A stretch of 6,489 bases of DNA from Burkholderiaceae bacterium (lineage in GTDB: Bacteria > Pseudomonadota > Gammaproteobacteria > Burkholderiales > Burkholderiaceae_C): assembly GCA_029864165.1 (NCBI GenBank), contig JAOTTZ010000110.1, positions 1 to 6,489 of the forward strand. Reading direction: 5' to 3'. How positions within the stretch are numbered: position 1 is the first letter of the stretch; every line of letters begins with the position of its first letter. The notes beneath the pieces are model-generated. The model was not told the origin of the DNA and did no database searches. It was given only the letters and a program-made list of their open reading frames with translations. This document shows positions 1 to 5,721 of this stretch, in pieces. The translations under genes were made by a program, and so were the position numbers.

Positions 1-648
1 GACCGAGTCGAACAGCCGCTGAGCGAGACACTGAGAATCACTCAGGCTGATGTTGACACCGAGAAGGGTAGTCGCTCGCGTCTTAGGGTGGGCACCAAGC
101 TCAGCCGCGAGAAGATGCTCCATTTGGCGCTGATGTCGTCTGAAAACCGTGCTGCCCACGCGCTGGGACGCAACTACCCAGGCGGCATGGACGCCTTCGT
201 CGCGGCGATGAACAGCAAAGCACAGGAACTTGGCATGACCGACACCCGCTACGTCGAGCCTACCGGTTTGTCGAGCAACAACCAGTCAAGCGCTCGCGAC
301 TTGGCAACGCTGGTCAATGCGGCCCACGAACATCAAATCATTCGTGAACTGTCGACCTCTCCCGAGTACTCCCTCTCAGTAGGTCGGCGCGAACTGAGGT
401 ATCGCAACACCAATGGGCTGGTGCGCGACCCGGACTGGGACATCGGCCTTCAAAAGACCGGCTACATCTCTGAAGCTGGCCGCTGTCTGGTGATGCAGGC
501 TCAGTTGGCCGGGCGCAAACTGATCATGGTCTTTCTCGATGCGGCCAGCAAGTACGCGCGCATCGGCGATGCTAAACGTGTGCGGCGCTGGGTCATTGAG
601 TCGGCTCCCACGGCTATCCTGCCGGCTGTGGCTGTTGAAACCAGGTGA
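1..648 (+). CDS. pbpG: D-alanyl-D-alanine endopeptidase (PBP7 type, peptidase S11), 5'-truncated by the window edge
   Basis: This is the C-terminal 215 residues of a low-molecular-weight penicillin-binding protein of the S11 family. Such enzymes work in the periplasm; PBP7-type members cut D-alanyl cross-links in peptidoglycan. Two of the three family motifs are visible: SxN as S47-E48-N49 in LMSSENRAAHALG, and KTG as K142-T143-G144 in LQKTGYISEAG (numbered from the window edge). The SxxK motif with the nucleophilic serine normally lies about 65 residues before SxN, so it falls just left of the window. The frame is open from base 1, so the GTG at 88 is internal and not the start. The frame ends at a TGA at 646-648. 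PBP7 is favoured over DacA-type carboxypeptidases because the protein ends soon after the KTG domain with no C-terminal beta-domain or amphipathic anchor. The gene converges on the iclR-type gene, 80 bases away. Confidence 0.9.
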   Translation, partial: DRVEQPLSETLRITQADVDTEKGSRSRLRVGTKLSREKMLHLALMSSENRAAHALGRNYPGGMDAFVAAMNSKAQELGMTDTRYVEPTGLSSNNQSSARDLATLVNAAHEHQIIRELSTSPEYSLSVGRRELRYRNTNGLVRDPDWDIGLQKTGYISEAGRCLVMQAQLAGRKLIMVFLDAASKYARIGDAKRVRRWVIESAPTAILPAVAVETR

Positions 649-728
649 GGGCCCCCGCCCCCGACGGCATGCACTGACGGCATGGGCCAGCATCTGCGGG
701 CGTTTTCCATTTTTGCGCTACCAGGTTG
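649..728. other. Convergent intergenic gap without a recognisable terminator
   Basis: These 80 bases separate the stop of pbpG from the stop of the IclR-family gene on the other strand. A bidirectional terminator would be expected. The only complementary arms I find are GGCCC at 650-654 and GGGCC at 684-688, with a 29-base loop and no T-run directly after, so I do not call one. The gap also holds the short direct repeat listed separately. T-rich stretches occur at 712-716. Confidence 0.5.
663..684. repeat. Short tandem-like direct repeat GACGGCATG (two copies)
   Basis: GACGGCATG occurs at 663-671 and again at 676-684, a 13-base period, inside the convergent gap after pbpG. The copies are exact over nine bases. 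Nothing ties them to a function, and two nine-base copies may simply reflect a small local duplication. Confidence 0.4.
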
Positions 729-1496
729 TCAGCCGCGATATCCCAGTGTGGCTGAGATTTGCGCCGCGGTCATCTTCAACTTTTCCAGCCAGCTTTCTTC
801 CATGCGGTCGGCCGGGGCGGATATTGACAGGCCAGCGACCAGCTTGCTTTGGTCATCAAAAATTCCGGCAGCCATGCATCGCACACCCAACTCCAGTTCT
901 TCGTTATCGCGCGCAGTACCGTTTTGCTGCACCCGTGCCAGCTCGCGCGCTAGTTTGCTGAGCTCGGTGATGCTGTTGGCGGTGTGACCGGCCAAGTTGG
1001 TACGCGAAACGTAGGCGCGCACGCGCTGTTCGTCCTCTTGCGCCAAGAACAGCTTGCCCGTCGAAGTGAGATGCAACGGCGCACGACCTCCGACCGTGCG
1101 CACCACCTGCATACCCGATTGCTCGCTGTAGGTGCGCTCTATATAGACGATTTCATCGCCTTGCCGCATGGACAGATTCACCGGTTGGCGGGTGAGTTTG
1201 TGCAGTTCGCGCATGGGCCCGAGCGCCGCGTCGCGCACCTCCAAGCGTTCCTTCACCAAGTTACCCAATTCAAGCAGCCGCATGCCCAGCCGGTAGCTGC
1301 CGGATTGCGGACGCTCTACATAGCGGCCAAGCACCAAATCGTTCAGAATACGGTGGGTCGTCGATGGGTGCAGACCCGTCTTCTCGCTCAAAAGTTTGAG
1401 CGATACTGGATCCCGGTGCGACGCCAGCAAGTCAAGCAGCAAAAAACTCCGCTTCAGCACTTGAATCGTCGGTGATGTGGCGTCCTTCTTAGCCAT
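729..1496 (-). CDS. IclR-family transcriptional regulator
   Basis: A 255-residue protein, the usual length for the IclR family, whose members are cytoplasmic one-component regulators, often of aromatic or organic-acid catabolism. Residues about 10-62 form the N-terminal winged helix-turn-helix, with SLKLLSEKTGLHPSTTHRIL as the recognition part and YRLGMRLLELG at the wing and linker. Residues about 75-250 match the C-terminal effector-binding domain. Its hallmarks are GGRAPLHLTSTGKLFLA (136-152), where the family has a conserved G-x-aPLH-x-T-x-x-GK pattern, and NEELELGVRCMAAG (198-211). I chose the ATG at 1496 because MAKKDATSPTIQVL resembles the N-terminus expected for relatives. An in-frame GTG at 1511 would add five residues, and neither start has a good Shine-Dalgarno sequence. 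The gene diverges from the TIGR03790-family gene, so autoregulation or control of that gene is possible but unproven. The ligand cannot be predicted. Confidence 0.93.
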   Translation of the reverse strand: MAKKDATSPTIQVLKRSFLLLDLLASHRDPVSLKLLSEKTGLHPSTTHRILNDLVLGRYVERPQSGSYRLGMRLLELGNLVKERLEVRDAALGPMRELHKLTRQPVNLSMRQGDEIVYIERTYSEQSGMQVVRTVGGRAPLHLTSTGKLFLAQEDEQRVRAYVSRTNLAGHTANSITELSKLARELARVQQNGTARDNEELELGVRCMAAGIFDDQSKLVAGLSISAPADRMEESWLEKLKMTAAQISATLGYRG

Positions 1497-1548
1497 ACTT
1501 TCAATTTTCACTCAGATCGGTTCAGCCTTGCATTGCACAGCAAGTTCA
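1497..1548. promoter_or_regulatory. Probable divergent promoter region between the iclR-type gene and the TIGR03790 gene
   Basis: These 52 bases separate the preferred starts of two divergent genes, so at least one promoter or operator should lie here or inside the 5' ends of the genes. The stretch is more AT-rich than its flanks. I could not find a convincing -35/-10 pair on either strand. A loose TTGC-N8-GCAA inverted repeat at 1528-1543 is too short to call an IclR operator. The assignment rests on gene layout only. Confidence 0.35.
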
Positions 1549-2667
1549 TTGTGTCGCAAAGGGTTGTTGTTTGTGCTCCTCGCGGCGGGGCTGGCCACTG
1601 CGCTTGCCCAGTCGGCGCAATCCGCCACAAAAGCATCACCACGGGTTTCGGCAAGTGCGCCGGCCCCGCGCCCCCCACAATGGTTACCGGTACCGCGCAT
1701 TGCCGGACGACTGACCAACAAGGACATCGGCCTGGTGATCAATAAGGCCGACCCTTATTCGGTCGCGGTCGGCGAGTATTACGCACAGGCGCGCAAGCTG
1801 TTGCCCGAGCAAGTGCTGCGTGTCAAACTTCCGCAGCGCGCCGTGCTCAAGCCCAACGAGTTCAGAGCTTTTGACCAGCTGGTGACCGCTTACTTCGGCA
1901 CCAAGGTGCAGGCCCTAGCGCTGGCGTGGATTCAACCCTATGCCGTGAATTGCAACTCGATCACCAGCGCGTTGGCGCTGGGCTACGACGGCGCGTTGTG
2001 CGAACACACATGCTCGGCCCCGTTGCGCCACTCGCCGTATTTCAACGCAACGACAAATCGCCCGTTCACCGACCTCGGCGTGAGACCGGCTATGCTGCTC
2101 GCCGCTGACGATGTCGATGCTGCCAAAGCGCTTATCCAGCGCGGTATCGCAGCAGATCGAAGTCTAGGCTGGCGCGGTGCTCCACCAGCCAATGTGTACT
2201 TTGTTTCGACCCGCGACCGTGCGCGTAGCGTTCGTTCTGTGTTGTTCCCGCCCGCAGGCGTGCAGACAAAGCTTGGTATCGATGTGCACATAGAAAAAGT
2301 TGACGCGCTGGAGGACGTCGATCGGGTGTTGATCTACATGACCGGCTCGACGCATGTCGACAAGCTGGATCGCGTCGAGTGGGTTGCGGGTGCGTTGGCC
2401 GATCACCTTACCTCGGTCGGCGGCGTGCTCACAGATAATCGATCGCAGATGTCGGCCATGGCTTGGATTACTTCAGGCGCGACGGCAAGCTATGGCACCG
2501 TCAGCGAGCCGTGCTCACACTTGCAGAAGTTCCCGCACCCGCAGGTGCTGCTGCTGCACTACGTGCAAGGCAGCACGGCGTTGGAGGCTTATTGGAAGAG
2601 CGTTGCTTGGCCCCAGCAAGGCGTCTTTATCGGCGAGCCGCTGGCGGCGCCGTTTGCGCGCCGCTGA
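1549..2667 (+). CDS. TIGR03790-family secreted protein of unknown function
   Basis: A 372-residue protein with a predicted signal peptide: MCRKGLLFVLLAAGLATALA, basic then hydrophobic, with likely cleavage after ALA at residue 20. A Pro/Ala/Ser-rich linker (residues 21-48) follows, then a conserved body. Recognisable family features are NCNSITSALALGYD (134-147), the paired cysteines in CEHTC (151-155), RPFTDLGVRPAMLLAA (171-186), the stretch SGATASYGTVSEPC (309-322), and the end AYWKSVAWPQQGVFIGEPLA (347-366). No enzymatic activity is known for the family. As I recall its definition, it occurs only in genomes that also encode exosortase. There is no PEP-CTERM tail on this protein. The start is uncertain. 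The frame is open from a GTG at 1477, but that would bury the signal peptide and overlap the regulator gene, so the TTG at 1549 is preferred, with TTG 1528 as an alternative. No candidate has a strong Shine-Dalgarno sequence. The 3' end overlaps hpnE by 41 bases on the opposite strand. Confidence 0.88.
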   Translation: MCRKGLLFVLLAAGLATALAQSAQSATKASPRVSASAPAPRPPQWLPVPRIAGRLTNKDIGLVINKADPYSVAVGEYYAQARKLLPEQVLRVKLPQRAVLKPNEFRAFDQLVTAYFGTKVQALALAWIQPYAVNCNSITSALALGYDGALCEHTCSAPLRHSPYFNATTNRPFTDLGVRPAMLLAADDVDAAKALIQRGIAADRSLGWRGAPPANVYFVSTRDRARSVRSVLFPPAGVQTKLGIDVHIEKVDALEDVDRVLIYMTGSTHVDKLDRVEWVAGALADHLTSVGGVLTDNRSQMSAMAWITSGATASYGTVSEPCSHLQKFPHPQVLLLHYVQGSTALEAYWKSVAWPQQGVFIGEPLAAPFARR

Positions 2668-3919
2668 CTTCTGCGGCATAGGCCCCTGACCGCACGGCAC
2701 CTTCCAGCGTCGCGGGATAGGGCCCGGCCACGTAGTCACCCGCAGCGAACAGGCCCGCAGCAATCTGCGACGGCGGTCGAATCAAGCCCGGCGTACATAG
2801 AAACGTTGCGCGCTTTTCTACCAGCGCGTAAACACGTTGCAGCGGGCCCCGCAGCTGCGCGACCAGCGCTTGCTGTGCCTGCGCCAACGTGGCTTCTACG
2901 GTAGCGTCCAACCCGCGGTCAACCCAGGCGCGGGCGCCGCTGATCACAAAGGTCAACAGGCCTGCCATGCCGCGCAGCTGGCCCTGGTCGAATACGAACT
3001 GCGCCGGCGCTGTATCGCTGTACCGCAAGGCCAACATCGGGTGCGCGAGTTGCGTTCCGTTGCTGCGCAGTGTGACGGTGACGATGGGTTCGTAGCGCAA
3101 TGCCTCAGCCGACGCCGACCATGCGGGCGCAATAGGTCGCGCCAACCGGGCAGCTTCGACGGCGCTTGCTGCCAGCACGACGGCGTCGAAGGGCTCTTCG
3201 TCGACGCGCCACGCACCGCCGTCGCGTTCGAGCAGGCCCACGCGCTGTGACAGGTGGCAGCGTGCACCCGACTGTGCAAGCCAACGGGCCGCCGAGTCGG
3301 GCCACAGTGCGCTCAGGTCGGTCTTTGGTAGCAAGAGATCGGCCGAGCCTGCGCCGGTAAACAAAGCGTCGTGCAGCACGCTCAAAAACACACTCGCACT
3401 TGCATTGTCCACCGGCGTGTTTAGCGCGGCAACGCAAAGCGGGTCGATCAATTCGGCGCGCACAGCGCTGGGTAGCGTTGCGCATAGCTGCGACACGCTC
3501 AGACTCGGGTCGCAGCGAAAGCTTGTACGGGCCCAACGGGTGGCGGTCGCCAGCAAACTCAGCTTTTCGCGCCAACTCCAGGCTTTGTGCGCCATCACGC
3601 CGCGGGTGAACGCCAGCATCGCCGGCCCGGCTGGCAGGGTGAGACCTTGCCCATCCGGATAAGCAATGCGCAAAGGCGTGCGCAGCAGCAAATGCTCGGG
3701 CTCAAGACCGACAATCCGCATCAAGCGCAGCGTTTGGGTGTAAGCCCCGATGAGGATGTGCTGCCCGTTGTCGAGCGCGAGTCCGTCGCTGTTTACCCGG
3801 CGCGCGCGGCCGCCGAGTTGCGCCGCCATCTCGAACAGGTTAACCGCATGACCATGGTCCGTCGCGTCAACGGCGGCCGCAAGCCCGGCCCAGCCCCCGC
3901 CCACCACAGCAATGCGCAT
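2627..3919 (-). CDS. hpnE: Hydroxysqualene dehydroxylase HpnE (FAD-dependent)
   Basis: A 430-residue flavoprotein of the amine-oxidase/phytoene-desaturase-like group that reduces hydroxysqualene to squalene, the last step of the HpnCDE route. The N-terminal dinucleotide-binding fold is clear: MRIAVVGGGWAG with the GxGxxG glycines at G7, G9 and G12, the acidic ribose ligand E30 in NLFE, and GGRAR at 36-40. DNGQHILIGAY (50-60) is a signature I associate with HpnE. The C-terminal FAD contact is GLFAAGDYVAGPYPATLEGA (389-408). The ATG at 3919 is chosen because MRIAVVGGG begins exactly at the fold. It also shares one base with the hpnD stop (TGATG) and follows a Shine-Dalgarno-like AGG six bases upstream. 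An upstream in-frame start would add 12 residues inside hpnD. The last 13 codons lie antisense to the TIGR03790 gene and encode a non-conserved tail. Last gene of the operon. Confidence 0.96.
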   Translation of the reverse strand: MRIAVVGGGWAGLAAAVDATDHGHAVNLFEMAAQLGGRARRVNSDGLALDNGQHILIGAYTQTLRLMRIVGLEPEHLLLRTPLRIAYPDGQGLTLPAGPAMLAFTRGVMAHKAWSWREKLSLLATATRWARTSFRCDPSLSVSQLCATLPSAVRAELIDPLCVAALNTPVDNASASVFLSVLHDALFTGAGSADLLLPKTDLSALWPDSAARWLAQSGARCHLSQRVGLLERDGGAWRVDEEPFDAVVLAASAVEAARLARPIAPAWSASAEALRYEPIVTVTLRSNGTQLAHPMLALRYSDTAPAQFVFDQGQLRGMAGLLTFVISGARAWVDRGLDATVEATLAQAQQALVAQLRGPLQRVYALVEKRATFLCTPGLIRPPSQIAAGLFAAGDYVAGPYPATLEGAVRSGAYAAEVSGAQTAPPAARR

Positions 3920-3929
3920 CAGCGACCTA
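3919..3929 (-). promoter_or_regulatory. hpnD-hpnE coupling site: TGATG overlap with Shine-Dalgarno-like TAGG
   Basis: On the minus strand the hpnD stop TGA (3921-3919) and the hpnE ATG (3919-3917) share one base. A TAGG sits at 3929-3926, six bases before the ATG, and lies inside the end of hpnD. This arrangement supports the chosen hpnE start and suggests translational coupling, which I infer and have not measured. Confidence 0.7.
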
Positions 3930-4767
3930 GCCAGTTCGTCTTCATCGCGATCCACAGCTTGCGCAACGGCGTGAGTGAAATACGCTGGTGCAAGACCTGA
4001 AACCCGCTGGCCTCAATCTCACGCAACAGCGTGCGATAGATGTTGGCCATCATCAACCCCGGCTTTTGCGTGCGCCGGTCAGCTTCTGGAAGCAGTGCGA
4101 GTGCTTCGTCGTAGCAACCATGGGCGCGCGCTGCCTGGTAGCGCATCAACGCGATAAAGCGTTCGTTGTAAGCGTAAGGCGCCGTCTGTTTGAGCAACTC
4201 GTGCGCCTTGACGTCGAATCGCTGCAACTCCGATACTGGCAAGTAAAGGCGGCCACGCCGGGCGTCGTCACCGACATCGCGAATGATGTTGGTCAATTGC
4301 ATCGCCAAGCCAAGCCTGTGCGCGTAGCCCAGCGTTGCCGCTTGGGTGCGACCGAAGATATTGGCCGCGACTTCGCCGACCACACCCGCGACCCGGTGAC
4401 AGTACTGGGCCAAGCCCGCATAGTCGAGGTAGCGCGATTGATCGAGGTCCATCTGGCAACCGGCGATTACCTCGTTCAAATGATGCGCGTTGATGCCATA
4501 CAACTGGCAATGCGGTAGCAACGCCTTCATCGCGGGGTGCTTGGGTTGACCGCTGAAACTGCTGGCGACCTCGTTGCGCCACCAAGCCAGCTTGGCAGCA
4601 GATACTGCCGGGTCGCTGGCCGTATCGACCACGTCGTCGATCTCTCGGCAAAATGCATAGAACGCGGTGATGGCGGCGCGGCGCGGCGGCGGCAAGAACA
4701 AGAAGGCATAGTAAAAACTAGAGCCGCTGCGCGCAGCTTTCTCTTGCACGTATTGCTCGGGGGTCAT
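3919..4767 (-). CDS. hpnD: Presqualene diphosphate synthase HpnD
   Basis: A 282-residue all-alpha trans-prenyltransferase of the squalene/phytoene synthase family. HpnD condenses two farnesyl diphosphates to presqualene diphosphate, the first committed step. Both Mg-diphosphate-binding aspartate motifs are intact: DXXXD at D44-D48 in REIDDVVD, and D164-D168 in NIIRDVGDDARRGRLYLP. Other family stretches are SSFYYAFLFLPPPRRAAI (16-33) and YCHRVAGVVGEVAANIFG (122-139). The ATG at 4767 gives MTPEQYVQEKAARSGSSFYY, the expected N-terminus. It overlaps the hpnC stop in ATGA (4 bases). The frame is open for 37 codons further upstream, but those residues lie in hpnC and look like shadow sequence. HpnD is separated from HpnC by its position in the cassette and by the CREIDDVVD and RDVGDDARRGR motifs. 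The enzyme is probably cytoplasmic or peripheral to the membrane. Confidence 0.96.
   Translation of the reverse strand: MTPEQYVQEKAARSGSSFYYAFLFLPPPRRAAITAFYAFCREIDDVVDTASDPAVSAAKLAWWRNEVASSFSGQPKHPAMKALLPHCQLYGINAHHLNEVIAGCQMDLDQSRYLDYAGLAQYCHRVAGVVGEVAANIFGRTQAATLGYAHRLGLAMQLTNIIRDVGDDARRGRLYLPVSELQRFDVKAHELLKQTAPYAYNERFIALMRYQAARAHGCYDEALALLPEADRRTQKPGLMMANIYRTLLREIEASGFQVLHQRISLTPLRKLWIAMKTNWLGR
4764..4767 (-). promoter_or_regulatory. hpnC-hpnD coupling site: 4-base ATGA overlap
   Basis: On the minus strand the hpnD start ATG (4767-4765) overlaps the hpnC stop TGA (4766-4764). ATGA overlaps are typical of translationally coupled operon genes. The upstream AAGAA is only a weak Shine-Dalgarno sequence, so reinitiation by ribosomes finishing hpnC is plausible. 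Confidence 0.7.
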
Positions 4768-5618
4768 GTGCGTTCTTGAACGAGTCGGTCGGTGCGCTCG
4801 CGCATCCACAAAGCGTGCCACGCAAGCACGGGCGCGTCGTACCAGTGCAGCTTGGGGCGGCGAAGCAAGCTCGCGCACTGCATGCGCTCAATTTTGCTCA
4901 GGATACGCAAACCGCCCTGTACAACCAGGCGCAGTTCCCAACCCACGCGCCTGCCCAGGCGGTGCGCCAACGGGGCGCCACTGCGCATCATGGCGCGTGT
5001 CCAGGCCACCATTTCAGCCACCAGTGTGTGCACCTGGGCGCTGTCGCTGCCGGCCAGCAACTCACTGGCTGAAACACCAAACTGGTCGCAATCGGCGTGC
5101 GGAATATACAGTCGGCCGTGCCGTGTATCGATGCTCAGGTCTTGCCAGAAGTTTGCCAGTTGTAACGCCGTGCAAATCGCATCTGACTGGTGCAGCGCGG
5201 CTGCATCATGGACGCCGTACATGTGCAGCAGCAAGCGGCCCACCGGGTTGGCCGAGCGGCGGCAGTAGTCGAGCAGGGCGTTGCGGTCGGCATAGTGGTG
5301 CTGCGTCACATCCTGCTTGAAGGCGCTCAGCAGATCGGTCAGCAAGGGTAGCGGCAAGCGATGGCGCCGCAGCGTTTGGGCTAGCGGCTCGAACACCTCG
5401 GGCCAGCGCGCAGAGGGCTCATTGCCAGCCGCGATGGCACGCAAGTCGGCCTCGTATGCGTTGAGATCGTCCAGCCGCTGCTCAGGGGGCGCTGCGCCCT
5501 CGTCAGCCAGGTCGTCAGCCGTACGTGCGTAAGCGTAGATGGCAGCCACGTGCAAGCGCAGGGCGCGTGGACACAGCAGCGAAGCGACAGGAAAGTTTTC
5601 GTAGTGGTCGATACTCAC
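4764..5618 (-). CDS. hpnC: Hydroxysqualene synthase HpnC
   Basis: A 284-residue squalene/phytoene synthase-family enzyme. HpnC converts presqualene diphosphate to hydroxysqualene, the middle step between HpnD and HpnE. The two aspartate motifs are present: D35-D39 in ARTADDLADEG, and D160-D164 in FWQDLSIDTRHGRLYIP. LLDYCRRSANPVGRLLLHMY (115-134) is characteristic of HpnC and separates it from its paralogue HpnD. The start is taken as the GTG at 5618, giving SIDHYENFPVASLLCP, the expected HpnC N-terminus. An in-frame TTG at 5657 would add 13 residues (VFAPRQHGQCGL) that do not look like family sequence. The Shine-Dalgarno before GTG 5618 is poor: only a GGA 12 bases upstream. This is the first gene of the hpnCDE operon and overlaps hpnD by 4 bases. 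A 103-base gap separates it from the upstream membrane-protein gene. Confidence 0.95.
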   Translation of the reverse strand: MSIDHYENFPVASLLCPRALRLHVAAIYAYARTADDLADEGAAPPEQRLDDLNAYEADLRAIAAGNEPSARWPEVFEPLAQTLRRHRLPLPLLTDLLSAFKQDVTQHHYADRNALLDYCRRSANPVGRLLLHMYGVHDAAALHQSDAICTALQLANFWQDLSIDTRHGRLYIPHADCDQFGVSASELLAGSDSAQVHTLVAEMVAWTRAMMRSGAPLAHRLGRRVGWELRLVVQGGLRILSKIERMQCASLLRRPKLHWYDAPVLAWHALWMRERTDRLVQERT

Positions 5619-5721
5619 AAGCCCGCATTGTCCATGCTGGCGTGGCGCAAAGACCAACGTCTAAACAACCGGCCGCGAGCCATGTTGGCTTCGGGCGTGG
5701 CTGGGTCCGCTACAGAACCGA
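5619..5721 (-). promoter_or_regulatory. Gap upstream of hpnC, possible operon promoter or leader
   Basis: These 103 bases lie between the stop of the membrane-protein gene and the hpnC start, both on the minus strand. The gap is long enough for an hpnCDE promoter. The best -35-like element is TTGTTT (minus strand, around 5669-5664), but no matching -10 follows at 16-18 bases, so I do not name a promoter. I see no hairpin with a T-run ending the upstream gene, so read-through from it is also possible. Confidence 0.3.

Noticed and set aside
650..688. Possible terminator hairpin between pbpG and the regulator (GGCCC / GGGCC)
   Set aside because: Five-base stem, 29-base loop and no immediate T-run: weaker than expected for an intrinsic terminator.
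984..1475. 163-codon plus-strand open frame inside the IclR-family gene
   Set aside because: It is antisense to a clear IclR protein and has no recognisable motif. Its Arg/Gln/His-rich composition is typical of a frame opposite a GC-rich gene.
1528..1543. TTGC-N8-GCAA inverted repeat as a possible IclR operator
   Set aside because: Four-base arms occur by chance often, and the repeat overlaps possible start codons of the divergent gene. There is no second copy to support it.
3105..3575. 156-codon minus-strand frame overlapping hpnE in another frame
   Set aside because: Extremely Arg-rich with no motifs, while the hpnE frame reads as continuous conserved flavoprotein sequence.
3988..4518. 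176-codon plus-strand open frame inside hpnD
   Set aside because: It lies fully antisense to hpnD, whose catalytic motifs are intact. No family features or ribosome-binding site are visible.
4768..4878. Upstream 37-codon extension of hpnD
   Set aside because: It lies within hpnC, is rich in Arg and Ala, and the family N-terminus starts at the ATG at 4767.
4766..5320. 184-codon plus-strand open frame inside hpnC
   Set aside because: Low-complexity Arg/Ala/Pro composition antisense to a conserved gene. It is a shadow of GC-rich coding bias.
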